A stretch of 64,000 nucleotides of DNA from Dioscorea cayenensis subsp. rotundata (taxonomy: Eukaryota; Streptophyta; Magnoliopsida; Dioscoreales; Dioscoreaceae), in the NCBI RefSeq assembly GCF_009730915.1, contig NC_052480.1, forward strand, positions 248,001-312,000. The letters are read 5' to 3'. This document shows positions 23,845 through 36,925 of the stretch, one piece after another. Every line of letters begins with the position of its first letter. Position 1 is the stretch's first letter. Both the position numbers and the translations under genes were made by a program. A model generated the notes under the pieces. The model was not told the origin of the DNA. It made no database searches and saw only the letters and a list, made by a program, of their open reading frames with translations.

Positions 23845-24624
23845 TCAAAGCTGATTATTATCATTCCACAGGGAGAACTCCACTTCGACGTCCATAACAT
23901 CCCAGTTGAACTCTTGCTGCATGGAAGGCGGCGTTATCAGCATCCCTTCCGCCATGTTGTTCAGCAGTCCCGGCATGTTGAAAAGCTCCTCCTCATCCAC
24001 AAACACTGATACCGGCATCGGTTTTGATGTCGTCGTAGAAGGCGACTTATCAGACACCTCCTCGGCCAATTCTATTCTCTCACCAGCTGTTGTTAATCTA
24101 TTTCCATTACCATCACCATTACTGTGATCATCACCATCATTCTGCAAAGAGGCAGCAGGTTTGCCGGAGGAGAACATGTCAGCAGCCTGAGAGGCAGCTC
24201 TTCGGATGTCATCAGGCGAAGCAGATTCAGCTCGAGGCAAGGTGGAGAATGAGTCAGGGAAGTTAAGCTGGGCTGAGTTGCCACGAAGAGCTATAGCAGC
24301 GACGTCATGAGCTCGTGCTGCCATCTCCGGTGTGAGATACGTGCCGAGCCATATCCGGTTTTTGGTGCATGGCTCACGAATCTCGCACACCCACTTACCA
24401 CCGTTGCGGTGTCGAACGCCGCAGTACACGGGGTGACGAGTCTCCTTGAACTTTTTCCTGCCAGCTTTTCTCTTGGGAGAAGGTCGACGACCCATGGGAG
24501 AGAGTGAGGTTGAAGGAGCAGTAGTACTACTACTGTTGTTGGAGTTTGTGTGGAATATTGGAAAGTGATCAGAGGATGAAGAGGATGAGGAGGAGCTGGA
24601 GGATGGGGAATCCTGGTGACCCAT
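23845..24624 (-). CDS. CBF/DREB1-like AP2/ERF transcription factor
   Basis: This is an intronless 259-residue DREB-A1-type factor. Such factors bind the CRT/DRE core (CCGAC) and activate cold and dehydration genes in the nucleus. Residues 7-18 are a Ser run. The CBF signature upstream of AP2 is present as [16 protein letters not shown] (50-65). The AP2 domain spans about 66-123 and keeps [16 protein letters not shown] and [15 protein letters not shown]. Residue 68 is Cys (codon 24421-24423, TGC) where the family has Arg in VYRGVR; by AP2 structural work that Arg contacts DNA. The downstream DSAWR signature is reduced to DSFSTLP, and the end has EFSLW where CBFs carry an LWSY-like motif. The C-terminal half is acidic, as expected of an activation domain. 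It is a divergent CBF; DNA binding may be altered. Confidence 0.88.
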   Translation of the reverse strand: MGHQDSPSSSSSSSSSSSDHFPIFHTNSNNSSSTTAPSTSLSPMGRRPSPKRKAGRKKFKETRHPVYCGVRHRNGGKWVCEIREPCTKNRIWLGTYLTPEMAARAHDVAAIALRGNSAQLNFPDSFSTLPRAESASPDDIRRAASQAADMFSSGKPAASLQNDGDDHSNGDGNGNRLTTAGERIELAEEVSDKSPSTTTSKPMPVSVFVDEEELFNMPGLLNNMAEGMLITPPSMQQEFNWDVMDVEVEFSLWNDNNQL

Positions 24625-24827
24625 TGCGTCTTGAAAGGAAGACTATCGAGTTGGAAGAGGAGGAGAAGCAAATTAAGGGAAAGAGAGGTTGAAGTATGGG
24701 GGATATGAAAGGGTTCTGTTTAGTGATCAGATTTGGGCACGTTGTGAAATGGTAGTGAGAACAGAAAAAAACGTGTTTATTGTTTTTTTGTTGAAAGCAT
24801 CAAAGCAAGCGGTGAAAGACTGAGGCG

Positions 24828-24910
24828 CACGTGGACGTGGGAGTCCTATATCCTTCACCGTGGCCTATCAGTGTCTCATGCGCGCTTTGTGGTATATAAA
24901 TATAATAGTC
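24828..24910 (-). promoter_or_regulatory. Candidate CBF-like promoter: G-box and TATA
   Basis: A CACGTG G-box lies at 24828-24833. A minus-strand TATTTATATA lies at about 24892-24902, some 270 bp upstream of the ATG. If that TATA is used, the G-box would fall at or just after the start site. Motif match only. Confidence 0.3.
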
Positions 24911-26558
24911 ATTGCTAACTGCTAAGGAAGACCTGCCGGGTCCCTACCTCATAACTCGTAAGCCTTGAATGCATGTGCTCTTCTTATAAATTTTGGAACT
25001 CCCTGAAGTTGACGGGTGGATTTGGTCCGTGAATATTTTTATATAATAGTTTTTTTTTTATAATTTTTTTTGAATGACTAGATATGAAATTGACATATAC
25101 AGATATACTGTACATCAGCATTCATGTTATTTATTTATTTATTTTTATTTTTATTTTAAATTTTTTTTTTGCCATCAAAATTTTAAATCATAAACAGTAA
25201 AATCAAAACTTTTCCTAAACCTTAAATTATGTCTGTAAATTACCATTTAAAGTTTAGGATTTAGAATATAGGATTTATGATTCAAGATTTAATGTTTAAT
25301 ATTTAGGATTTAAAATTTCATGTTTAATATTTAGGATTTATGGTTTTAAAATATTAGGTATAAGATTTTATTATATTTGGATTTAATATTTTTAGATTTA
25401 GAATTTTTTATGTTTTATAGTTTTTAATGTTTAGTCATTTACATGGTTTGAATTTAAAATTTATGAATAAAAGAATTACGTAATGCGATGATAACATTAA
25501 CTCTAAATAACTATTGACATTATTTAGATCAATATGTTAAGTAAATATAGTATTACTTTATAATATATATATACACTTCAAATTTGTTTTATTTATTTTT
25601 TAAAATTATTTTTACTATTATACATCATAATCATCTTTTTAGCGTATATTTTAAAAAAATAAATTTAAAAATCGCATACGGTAGTGAAGAATTGGTGGAT
25701 ATGAAGCAAATTGGGAACACACAAATAAAAGGATTTTAGAAAGAACATATAGTACATGTATAAAACATAAAGGTTGGTTTTGAGAGGTGTGCAAGTAACG
25801 TTTTTCATTTAAAATGATCATTGGCAGGATAGGCATGGGCTTCAGCCGACAAAAGAATAGGAGATACCAGTACCTTCCACACTTTTCCATTTGAAAACCC
25901 TAACAGGACTTTGGTGAAGGAGTCAACTAAAGCTTTGGATTAAAAAGGTTTACCAATTGCCACCAATAGGAGATGATTAGAGCCGACACAATCAACCAAT
26001 GAAGTGAATGAACTGATTCATGTCATTTTTCATCGACCACACAATTTTCCCTAATAATTATTGGTTACATATATATATATATATATATATATATGCATGC
26101 TTTACATATATATGCAACAAGAGACACGACATGCATGCTTTACATATATATGCAAAACTGGTTACATACTTGCACGTTGACAAGAAAATATTAGATAACC
26201 AGTGGGGTTCTTGAAGTAAAGTTTGCTTGTGATTTTACAGTATGAAAAGAACTTTCTTTCTTTTACGTAAGCACATCCATCACCCATGATGGTTCATCAC
26301 GCTCACGTAACTCATTTCGCTAAACACCCGGCAAATAAACCAGAAGGACAAAACGGAGACCAGGTACCACCTCATTAGATATTGCCAGTAGCGGAACAAT
26401 TTCCAATCTCAGATAGAAATAGATCTATAGTACATTTTCTGACATTAAATTATCTGACACTTGTCACACTTCACAAGTTACTTCCCAGGAAAAAAAGCCC
26501 TGGTAAATATACCACTGTGATGAACTAGTTTAGTTTCCAAACAAAATGACTCGTGGAC
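24911..26558. other. AT-rich intergenic spacer
   Basis: No gene is recognised. Between about 25230 and 25470 the sequence repeats loose variants of TTTAGGATTTA, a degenerate low-complexity array without a fixed period. The end is 3' flank of IPT2. Confidence 0.5.
26093..26155. repeat. 25-bp direct repeat, period 38, beside (AT)n
   Basis: The 25-bp unit starting ATGCATGCTTTACATA occurs at 26093-26117 and identically at 26131-26155. A TA microsatellite (about 26068-26094) precedes it. Confidence 0.85.
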
Positions 26559-29481
26559 TCATGTAAAACACACTGAATAATTTTCATCTGAAGGATGACC
26601 TGAACAATCTATCATGGAGGAACTTGCTTTCTTCTTTTTCAACCTGAGTATTTGCTTTCTGTGCCTTCGCCCTTTTTTGTGTTGTTCCCATTCATGCGCT
26701 CCTCTGAGAATCTGATTTCCGCATGCCTGTAACAACGCAACACCAACATGCCACCATAAAAGGGAGGTCAGCCACACAGGGTATATCTTATTCTTTTCAA
26801 TTTATTGAAACAATGAGGATCAAATCATCAAGAAAACAATGAAAAGAAATCTGGATCACAGATTGCTATGTAACAGAATCCTGTCTACAAACCACATAAC
26901 TAGGAAACCTGATAGTGATCTTCAATGTATCTTGAAATTTAAATATAAAAGTGCCGCAAACAGGATACTAACCTCACAGATATGCTGATTCCACAAGTCC
27001 CTTGAGATTAGAGCTTCATTATTGGTGTTAAATGGTGCACGCTTACATATCAAAGGGTCCAATTCATGATCAAATAAAAAAGTTTTCACAAGATCAACAC
27101 AAGGTTGAACAACTGCCACAGACCAGGAATCATTAGAAGTATCTGCAAATTAAGAATTTGTTTTAGTTCAATTAAAGTCGAGCAAACTACAATATTGTGG
27201 ATTACAAATTAGTTCAATTGGCAACCAGAGGAGACAGCAAGGCATACTAAACAAGGCTACCGTAGCATCAACGTTATGCAAGTCCCAACCAAAATACTTT
27301 TTCAACTGATTAAGCCTCCGTTTCTACAGATAAAGAAGTTCTCATTGGATAAGTATAGCATTTGCAGCAACTTTTATATCTTAGTCTTAAATGTTAGAAT
27401 AAAAGGCTAAGCTTCCAACCATATTACATGGGATAAGTTAAAGGATACTTACTTGCCGACGGACAAGCTTACGTGTGTTTGCTTTTAGCTTGTCAATTGA
27501 TTCACACAACAGAACCTTAAGGTTGTTATCATTAGAATTTAGAATTTCCAAGAAGTTGGGCTCCAGGACCTCCTCATATTCATTTATTGAACTTGGAGTG
27601 CCATCTTCAGAATTATATGCGCTACCATTACCACAGACACATGTGCCACCTGTCATCGTGTTGCTAAAATAGTATCTGAAGAAATCCTCAAATTCCCGAA
27701 CACCAATGGCCTGCCGCAAACCTCGTGTATAATCTGCATTTGGTTTGTAAATTTCATGTACTTCATTTAATAAACCACCAGCAATCATGCAATCAACCCG
27801 TTGGTCAACAAATCTATCGAGAACAGGCAGAGCAGCATCCACCCATATAAAACAACAATCATATCTAAGACAATCTGCTCGGCCCCACTTCTGTCTTGTC
27901 ACAGAACTACATAAATGAAATAAATCGAAGTTCATTCCCCAAATATCGGCATGGCTAGCTTAATAGATCAGCACGGATAATCATTGCTCAGCCTATTTCT
28001 TGAATTTCTTAATTTTCTATAGATTAGGAGGGTAAGGCCTAACAGAGAAGGACCTGTCATATAGTTCAAGAGGAATGTCTAAGAAAGGTTGTTGAAATCT
28101 AAAAATTGGTATTTTGCACATGCGTATAAAGAATAACTTAGTCGAAAAAGTTGTACAGTAAAGTGAGATATTGCAGCAGCTGTATAATAAACTACGAAAT
28201 AACCATTTTTAGAAAGACGTGAATGCAGCAAGAAACAACAATAATCGTGAAATGCATAAAAATTCCCCTTCAATCCAAGAACAATCTTTAAGATAATCTC
28301 AAGCATTATATCATGTAAGCAAAGGGGGGAATCTAGCATAGGATAACTGAAACTTCAAAACACAGAATTTCATTTAAAATAAATAAATAATGTAAATGCA
28401 AAAGCTTCAGCTCAATCAGCGAGGACACTGACCTTGGCTGCCTCCCCTTGAAACAAACTGCTAGGTGGAACACCAGAAGATTCATACAAGCTGAGGTAAC
28501 GATTTATCTGCAAACAGAGTATTCTCAGGATGAATGGAAAATTAAAGGCAAGATAGAGTTTTTACAGGGTGCCCCACCTTTCTGTGATCATTCTGGTGGA
28601 TCCTATTTGCGGCCACAGGGTCAATCTCCTTCAGCCTCTCATAGACAGCACAAGGATCAACACTCTTCAATTCTGAGAGCCAGATGCAACTAACGAATGT
28701 TGGTTTTTCAATGTAAAATAAAGCTACGAATTTCAGTGAAGATATTGCATGCCATACACTATGTATTTAGGAAACTGCATTCTCTTTTTACCTCTAGATG
28801 AATTAAAAGAGCAGGCAGTTATGTCATCCACAACATCATCTACAAGGAATGGACTCACGAGAGCCTATGAAGCAATAAGGAAAGAAAGAAAACGAAAGGA
28901 TGGATAAAAATATACAATTGAACTAGTAAAAAAAAAAACATCAAAAAGAGTACTTCCAAAATTCAACAAGGGAGTGAACCTGTATATAGTAATTGGTACC
29001 CCCAACGATAACCGGAACTCTATCACGAGCCAATATGTCATCAATGATCTATAAAAAAAGAGGAAGAAAAATACCTTTAAGAACTTCTAAAATAAACAAC
29101 AAACAAACAAGTAAAAATTGGTGTTTTGGTGATATACTGCAATGGCGAGATCCCGGAAGTCCTTTGAAGTGAACTCCTCCGAAGCAGCGACGGTTCCAAG
29201 GAGATGATGCGGAACACCTACACGCCGTTATTGGTTCAAATCATCAAGCTGCGTGATTTCGAGATCAAAGGTAAACAAAGTAGAGGGAAGAGGCAAGGAC
29301 CTTGTCGTTCAGAGAGGGGAACTTTATTGGTGAGGACATCGAGGCCTTGATAGACCTGCATGGAGTCGGCGTTGACAATCTCGATGGGGCATGGGAGGTG
29401 GGAGGCCAGGTCGATCGCCAGCTTTGATTTCCCCGCACCAGTGGCACCCATCACCACCACCACCTTCTTCTTCGCCGGCAT
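26559..29481 (-). CDS. IPT2: tRNA dimethylallyltransferase, ten exons
   Basis: This enzyme transfers a dimethylallyl group to N6 of A37 in UNN-reading tRNAs, and tRNA turnover then yields cis-zeatin-type cytokinins. Exons on the minus strand: 29301-29481, 29138-29217, 28980-29048, 28792-28864, 28578-28672, 28433-28507, 27453-27890, 27248-27323, 26973-27142 and 26559-26726. All introns are GT-AG and phases sum to 474 residues (Arabidopsis IPT2 has 466). Visible motifs: P-loop GATGAGKS (12-19), EIVNADSMQVYQGLDVLTNK, VPVIVGGTNYYIQ in exon 3, and YTRGLRQAIGVREFEDF in exon 7. A C-terminal C2H2 finger is assembled across exons 9 and 10: C418-x2-C421, H435-x5-H441. That finger separates eukaryotic tRNA-type IPT from adenylate IPTs. 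The N-terminus is short and basic with no clear targeting peptide. A LINE sits about 550 bp upstream. Confidence 0.95.
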
Positions 29482-29824
29482 GTCTCTCCTAACCTCTTCT
29501 TCGCCATCGGAGATAGGGGTTTGGGCTGCTCTTTCCGTCGCCCATCTCCAGTCTGCACACTCTGAACTCCAAGAGTAACCAACCGGATCGCGTCGCGGGG
29601 AAGCCCATTGATATTATCGGGTTCGAGAGTTGGTGGATCCGATAAGGGTCACAATGGATGCATTGAGCGATGATGCAACTGATTATATAGTGCATCCAAT
29701 AATAAGATGGTGATAGTGCGTGAGTAAAGCAAAGGGCAAAAGTCATTTTAATTCCTTACATTACTATTTATATTTACTACCCAAATGTTCAGCATCATTA
29801 GGGATTCAGGGCTACTGGTAAATT

Positions 29825-29896
<72 letters not shown>

Positions 29897-30029
29897 AGCC
29901 AAGCTTGAACCTAGTGATACTCGGCTCGATTCATTTATAATCTTATTTTTTTAAAACTAATTGTATATATGTTGGACGTGAAAGAAAAATGCTTTGTAAG
30001 GAGACCAAGGGAATAGGTAAGAAGGATGA
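29482..30029. other. IPT2 upstream region with long TA repeat
   Basis: The first 250 bases are the IPT2 promoter side (TTGGGCTG near 29520 resembles a site II element). A (TA)n tract fills 29827-29893. The patch at about 29894-29940 (CTCGGCTCGATTCATTTATA) resembles a dispersed plant repeat. The LINE begins near 30030. Confidence 0.4.
29827..29893. repeat. Long (TA)n microsatellite
   Basis: About 67 bp of uninterrupted TA dinucleotides. Confidence 0.95.
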
Positions 30030-30064
30030 AGCCAAACAGTGTTCCTCGTAGCCCCGTCTAAACA

Positions 30065-32543
30065 GTGTTCCCGACCATGAGATTCCTCTGCAATTCTCGT
30101 GAGAACTACTCTGACTCGCATGCAGAACCACGCAACGCTCGGCCTCCTCGTAGCGGATCTCGCGGGGGCTTCTCCGGCAAACACCGCAGGAACTCTCGCC
30201 CTCAGACCTCACACCCCCTCCCACCCTACAGAAACCTCTCTTCTCAGCACATTCTAGCTCCACAGAACTCTCAATTCCCCAAGAACTCTCCGGTGAGAGA
30301 GGGCACCACCTATCTTGATGCTACTCGATCCCGCCCGTTGGAACCTTTAGCCACCTCCCACCCCTCTCCCACAGAGAAGGCGTTCATCGGACTGCGGAGG
30401 CGATGCTCTAAATGCTTGAGAGCTGGTCATGAGGGTGATGAATGTAGTCACCGACTCACACGCAAGCGTTGCTCGTGGCCGACCACATTGCCATCCGCTG
30501 CCCTCTCAGTTCTCCTCCTCTTCGTCCCCGACTCCAAGAAGCCCAGAATCCGCTCTAAAAACTTCTCTCTAGAAACCTCCCACTCGAACCCCAAACCTCG
30601 GAGTTCAACCTCTGAGCTCAAACCTCTCCTCCATATTCCTGCGAGACCTAACAAGACCTCTCTCCGAGTCTCACTACCTATCACTGAAGCAATTCTAAAG
30701 TCGAAGGAAGATCTGAAGAAGATGGTGATCATCAGGGTTTTATCCGGTAATGCCAGCGTCCGCTCTCTTCATGACTCGCTCCCTCAGTGCTTGAACACCG
30801 ATCTCTGCGAGCACATCACCCCCTTCAACAACGATTTTATCCTCACTTTATCTTCCTCCAAAGATGCAGCAACGGCCGTGAAGAGAAGCCCTATAACTCT
30901 TATCACTACCCATGGTCCTTGCTGCATAACTCTTTCACACTGGACCGCCGAATTCGGCTCCCACGCGGTGGCCGCCGGTAACTATAACTGGATCAGGATC
31001 ACGAACCTCCCCCTCCACTGCTGGAACTGGGATTCCATCGTTGACATTCTCAAACCAATTGGAGATTTAATTTATGTTCAGAAGAAGGAGCACGTTACCT
31101 TAGAGCATCTCCGAACTCTCGTGAGACTTAAATCCTCGATCTCCTTCCCGCTGGAGATCACTGTGGACGTCGGAGTTAGGAGTTTCATCGTAAAACTTGA
31201 AGATGACGGCGTTCATACTCTCCGTTCCAAGCTTGTGCAAGGCCCGACGTCTCACCCTCCGGCTCATCTCCGATCTGCTCAGCCCTCCAGCAACCCCACC
31301 TATGTGCCCAAATCCGATAAGGGCAAAGCACCTTTGGTGCAACCTCCCGTGAGATATCCCCTACTGGCAAGGCCGTTGAGCACTGCTCCAGCCTCGGCCT
31401 CTCTACTGGGAGCACCGTTAGCGGATCTCAGGGAGGTTCTTTGCTTCCTTCCGGTGACCGGCCGATTGCCGGAACCCCTGAGCTCCCATCGGCATCTCGC
31501 GAGTGCGCGGGGGACAGCTTGCCTCGTCGCCATGCGGTGGAGACGTGATGGAGGTGCCTTCTGACCCGTCCATCCGCCTCGTGATGATCTCCCATCCATC
31601 CGATTTGGAACCTTGCCCTCGTCCCTCTCGCCTCGTGATCGGGCCCCCGAGATTCCCTGCGACTCCACGTGATTGTGTCTCTGATTCTCCAGAGAAGCTC
31701 CGAGATGATATTCCCTCCGATCGGCCAGCGCTTCGTAATCAGCACTCTGATCAAAATCCCACTCTCCAATCTGATGAGATGCCTCGAGATTTATCTAGCC
31801 TTGATCACAACTCTCTCACCTCTTTAAAGCTTTCCTTGCCTCGTGATAAGAGCACACCGGATCTTCTCTCTGACACAGATTTATCCTTTCAAAATAAGCA
31901 ACATTCTAAATCACTTAACAATTTATCTGACAAGGCACCACTACCAAGTGATTTTCACACTTCACAACCTTACCCTGATTGTGGTCAGGGCCCCTCTCTT
32001 GAATCTGCTATACAAGGAATTACCCCTTCTCACCGCAAGATAACCCTCAATTATACCTATCCCACGAGGGTTATAAATGGATCTTCTTTTATGGAGGATG
32101 GACCACCGGTGCCCTGCATCAACTCTGAGAAATTCTATGATCTTGATCCCATTCCACAGATTTCCCCAGAAGATATCCATTCTGATGAAGAACTTCTCGA
32201 CTGGGGGGAAGATGAGACCTTTCTTGACCAGGACATGGCTGATCCCGATTTCCTCCACGAAGACAACTGCATCGATCAGGAGGATCATATCTCCTCACAC
32301 TTTGACTCTGCACCAGTAATTCCTGAGCTCCCTAAAGATTTCTCAAAACATATCCATATCAGTCCCAAACAACTCAGAAGAAGCGAGAGACCCAAGAAAT
32401 CATCAGGACGATGGAATGAAGGACTGGGTTCGTTCCCCATCCCCTCGATCTTCCAAGAAGAAAACCCCACGAAGATCCACGAGAAGGTACGCCCTCAATC
32501 ATTAATTACATTTTTCATCACGGTCGGATGCTCAAATTATTAA
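30065..32543 (+). pseudogene. LINE copy 2 ORF1 (DUF4283-like, zinc knuckle)
   Basis: This ORF1 protein would bind element RNA. The first frame (30065-31564, 499 codons) carries a zinc knuckle CSKCLRAGHEGDEC near residue 115 and a DUF4283-like domain from about residue 218 (MVIIRVLSGN, FNNDFILTLS, LPLHCWNWDSI, VDVGVRSF). Just after 31550 the reading continues in another frame to 32543 with an acidic Asp/Glu/Ser-rich C-terminal part, so one frameshift separates the halves. The same layout is seen, more decayed, in copy 1. Confidence 0.82.
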
Positions 32544-32694
32544 TTACGATGAATTCTCGTGGCATTAATTTTCTTGGGTCCCCTAATCACAAAAATGCAT
32601 AGACAAAATCAGGTCTACCGAAGCTGATAGGAACTCCAAATGCCTTACAGCCCTTGGGTCTCCTCCGAGACCTATTTAGACATTCCCTGTTTTC

Positions 32695-35600
32695 ATGATA
32701 ATTTTATGCTGGAATGTCAGAGGTCTTGGCAGACCTTCTAAACGCCATTTAGTGAAAGATGTTATCTCTAACTCCAAAGCAGACATCGTCTGCCTCCAAG
32801 AATCCAAACTCCAAAACATCCATTGCTCTCTTTGGAGAACAATCGGAGGCTCCAGAATTGATTCTTTTGATTTCTTACCAGCCCATGGCTCCGCTGGTGG
32901 AATTATTATCGCCTGGAATAGCTCGCTTCTAGTCGGTAATCTCTTTCATAAAGGATCCTTTTCCATCTCCATCAACTTCACAAATCGCTCCGATAACTCC
33001 TCACGGATACATTCTAGCGTCTACGGACCTAATCCTAGATCCTTAAGACCCAACTTCTGGAATGAACTCCGAATATTAAGAAACCTCATTACTTCACCCT
33101 GGATTATACTGTGGCGACTTTAATACTATCTTTTTCCTTTGAAGATAAAAAAACCTTGGTATTTCTAACCCTAGAGATATCACCTCCTCCCAGAACCTCC
33201 TTCGCGATCTTGACCTAATCGATCCCCCTATAAATGGGAGAAAATTCACTTGGACCAATGGACAAGCTAACCCTATATGGGTCCGACTTGACAGATTTCT
33301 CTACTCGCATGATTGGACTTCCTTATTTCCCAGAACCAATCAATTTGACCTTCCTAGATTCGGCTCAGATCACTCTCCTATCTGCCTCGAATTTGGAAAC
33401 CACTTTAAGCGCCCCGTACATTCAAATTCGAGAAGTTCTGGTACACCAATCACCACCTTACCAGCCTCATTCGTGATTGGTGGCTAGAACTAAACCCGGT
33501 TGGGTGCTGAGGCGTTGTCATATCAAAAAAATTGGCTCTACTTAAATCCAAACTCCGAACATGGTCCGAGAACACTTTTTCAAGCCCCTAAGATCCTTAA
33601 ATGCAATCTCCTCGCTGAACTTCACTCCATTGATATCATTGGTGAATCGAGACCTCTTTCTGAGGAAGAGTCTTTCCGCCTTTCTCAAATTCGTTCTGAA
33701 TTATATAACATTTTAAATCAGGAAGAGATTTATTGGAAACAACGATCCAGAATTACCTGGCTTAAGGAAGGAGACTCCAATACCAAATTCTTCCACCAGG
33801 TTGCTAATGGCAGGAGAAATAAAAATTTTATCCCTCGTATTCTTCAGGATAGCAGTTGGATCTCTGGTAACGAACAAATTGGAAGATTTTTTTCCAATCA
33901 CTACCGCTCGGTTTTCGGTACTGCTTTGTCAAACAGATTTCTCCTAGACTGGCACTACCTCTTCGGCTACAAGGAAAGAATTGTTCTTTCCCATCTTGAA
34001 TTACCTTTCTCCCCTGACGAGATCAAACTTGCCGTCTTTGGTCTTCATCCCGACAAATCCCCTGGTCCGGACGGCTTCCCTATTTTTTTCTTTCAAAAAC
34101 ATTGGACCATTCTTCAACCCTCAATTGTCAAACTTTGCGAGGACTTTTATGAGGGAACCATTAACCTCGAGCGTATTAACTGGATTCACATTGCCCTCAT
34201 CGCTAAAAAAACAACTCGCCTACACTTGTTTCGGGACTTTCGCTCCCATCGGTCTTATCAATTCCACATGTAAAATCATCTCCAAAATTCTTGCCAACCG
34301 TTTAAGTTCGGTTATCAGTTTGCTTATTGATGACTCACAATCTGGATTCATCAAGGGCAGGTGTATCGCTGAGAACATTGTTGGCGCTCAAGAAGTCATT
34401 TTTAACCTTCAAAAAACAAAACGTCTGGGTCACATTTTCAAAGTGGACTTTGCAAAAGCCTTTGACTCCATTGATTGGAACTTTCTGCTTGAAATCCTTG
34501 CCGCTAGAGGCTTTGGCCCTAAATGGCTCTCACGGGTCAACTCCATCCTCTGTTCCGCTAAGGTGCAGTTCCTTATCAATGGAACTTCCCAGGGTTACAT
34601 CCGTTGCAAAGGAGTGCGAGACAAGGTGATCCTCTTTCTCCCCGCTCTTCGCCCTTGCCACTGATGTCTTAAGCGCTATGTTCTTTCACGCTCTAAACTC
34701 TAAAGTTTTAATCGGCGTTCCCCTTAATTCTTCCGATAGCATCTGTCACTTCCAATACGCTGACGATCTCCTAATCTTTTCCACCGGAGGACATGAAGAC
34801 CTTCAAATAATCAAACTAATTTTGTATCTATATGAGGGGTCTTCTGGCTTATCTATAAATTTTTCCAAGAGTTGCCTATATTCCTTCAACTATGGCTTCC
34901 AACCTCATCACTCCTCTGCCAGAATCCTTAACTGCTCTCGTAGCAGCCTCCCTATCACTTACTTAGGAGTCCCTCTCTCTGGTCGTCGTCCCAGAAGACT
35001 CGATTGGGAGAAACTCATTGGTATGGTTCGTTCGGGGCTCACTACCGGAAAGCTAGTTATTTATCTCTTGGCGGTCGCTTGACCCTCGTCAACTCTGTCC
35101 TCTCCTCCATGCACATTTCTTTGGATGTCGGTTTTCAAGCTTCCTGCTTGGGTGATCAAGGAAATTGATAAAATCCGAAGAGACTTCCTTTGGAGAGGCC
35201 ACAGTGCGGGACCTAAGGGAATCAGACTAATTGCCTGGAACAGGATCACTAGACCTAAAGACATGGGTGGTTGGGGTATCCTTAACCTCCAAAACTTCAA
35301 CATCGCTTTACTAAGTAAGTGGTGGTGGAAATTATCAGCAATCCAACTGGTGGTTGGGCCAAAACCATTCATGCTAACTACACTCTCATAGATACAAACG
35401 GAATCTTATTTCACATTCCCCCTAGGAACAAATCCTTCTTCTGGGCTGGTGTGACTCCTATCCTCCACTCCTTCCGTTCTTGTATCTCGAAATTGATCAA
35501 ATGTGGCTCCAACACCTCTCTTTGGTTTGACCGCTGGCATGATGGAATCCTACTTAAAGATCGCTGGCCTGACCTCTTGATATGGTCTGTCGATCCTTGG

Positions 35601-36405
35601 ATTACCATTCGGCAATTTTTCCCGACTCCTTACCAACATTGAGCAAATTTTCCGCCTTTATCACGCTGACATGTTATCTCCTATCATAGATATTATTCCT
35701 GACTGTTCCCTTGAGCAAAGTGATACCTACACTTGGAATCTGGAAAATTGTGGCACTTTCACTGTTAAATCCTTTTATAAATTCCTTATTGATGGAGGAA
35801 CCCGCAGTCCTTTGTATCCTCTCTTCTGGAAAATCCGTTGCGCCAGCAAAATCACTCTCTTCTCCTGGCTGGCGGGCGAGGACAAAATCCTCACTTTATC
35901 CAACATCTTCAAGAAGGGCTACAACTCTCAATACTCCACTGATACCTGTGTTCTCTGTCACAATTCTTCAGAGACGCTTCATCACCTCTTCATTGACTGT
36001 GAATTTTCTAAACGTATTTGGGAGTTCTTCTCTCACTCCTTAGGCCCGCCTTCTCTTCCACAATCCATTCCCTATTTATGGACTTCCTGGATTTCGTCCC
36101 TCGCTCCTCAATCGCAACCTCTCTGGGACCTTACCTCCCGTGCAATTTTGTGGAACATTTGGCTCGAAAGGAATTCTCGCATCTTTCAATTACTTGCGTT
36201 GCCGCATTTAAATATCATTTTTAAAACTGCTAATATGCTTATATCCTGGTTCCCAACTGCAGCAGATAGACATCAACAACCTCTTACTGAAGCTTCTCAA
36301 AAAATCAAGCGCTCTCTTGACTTCTTCAGCGCTAGGGCCTCCACCTCTGCGAGCGATCCCGGATCGCAACGCCCCCGAGGATTAGTCGACCCACTGTTCT
36401 TCTAG
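32695..36405 (+). pseudogene. LINE copy 2 ORF2 (endonuclease, reverse transcriptase, zf-RVT)
   Basis: The N-terminal endonuclease/exonuclease/phosphatase domain begins MIILCWNVRGLGRPSKRHLV with ADIVCLQESKLQ. The reverse transcriptase spans about 33700-35080, with DSQSGFIKGRC, FKVDFAKAFDSIDW and the catalytic FQYADDLLIFS (near 34755). The C-terminal zf-RVT-like region is open from 35671 to 36405: CASKITLFSWLA, CVLCHNSSETLHHLFIDC and NIWLERN. No RNase H domain is visible. About five or six frameshifts (near 33115, 33480, 34220, 34620 and 35060-35130) break it, so this copy cannot move by itself. Confidence 0.9.
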
Positions 36406-36830
36406 TCGGGGCCCGAGGCGCGGATGGTGCCTTCACTCGATTAGATCCTTTTTCTCGCACTCTTTTCTTTTTCCCTTTTTCTTTCTTGCACTTGTACCCC
36501 CTCACTTCTGGTGAGGGTCTTATTTTCTTTGTACTATTTCTCCTCTTTTAATAAATCAGTGGTTTATCCACTTTTTAATCAAATATATATATATATATGC
36601 TTTTGTCAATTGTTGTAAATAAAAAAAATTATCAATTGTTGTAAAAAAAAATTTGCTGTGAAGACACGCATAGGGCTTTTGATTTTTTTTTTCTTTTAAA
36701 GTAAAATAAATAAATCACTTGTTTAATGAAAAAAAAATCAGTATAACTAAAAAAATAAAATAAAGACAACAAAACAAACCTTCATAAAGAACTTTTCTAT
36801 TTTGATATAATCTCAAATATTGTTTGATCA

Positions 36831-36925
36831 GTTTGGTTTATCTTGCTTCTGTACTTTGTTCTCTTTGCTCCTCTCTTTTTTCTAATAAATTTGAGATTTA
36901 TCCACTTTATCCAAAAAAATAAAAA
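36831..36925 (+). repeat. Short LINE 3' tail
   Basis: TTTGTTCTCTTTGC, CTAATAAATTTGAGATTTATCCACTT and a poly-A end copy the last about 95 bp of the LINE ending at 36598. Confidence 0.6.

Larger units (their letters stand above)
30030..36598 (+). mobile_element. L1-like LINE, near full length, better preserved (copy 2)
   Basis: This is a non-LTR element of the same family as the one at 11.8-19.1 kb. Order: short 5' region, ORF1 (30065-32543), ORF2 (32695-36405), a 3' UTR with CTCACTTCTGGTGAGGG and AATAAATCAGTGGTTTATCC, then a TA tail (36583-36598). Long open stretches remain in both ORFs, with only a few frame breaks, so it is younger than copy 1. The exact 5' end is uncertain by up to about 100 bp. 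Confidence 0.9.

Noticed and set aside
25230-25470. Telomere-like TTTAGGATTT variants
   Set aside because: The exact TTTAGGG unit is absent and spacing is irregular; degenerate low-complexity DNA, not an interstitial telomere.
30448-32470. Minus-strand frames opposite LINE ORF1
   Set aside because: Shadows of the GC-rich ORF1 with no independent motif.
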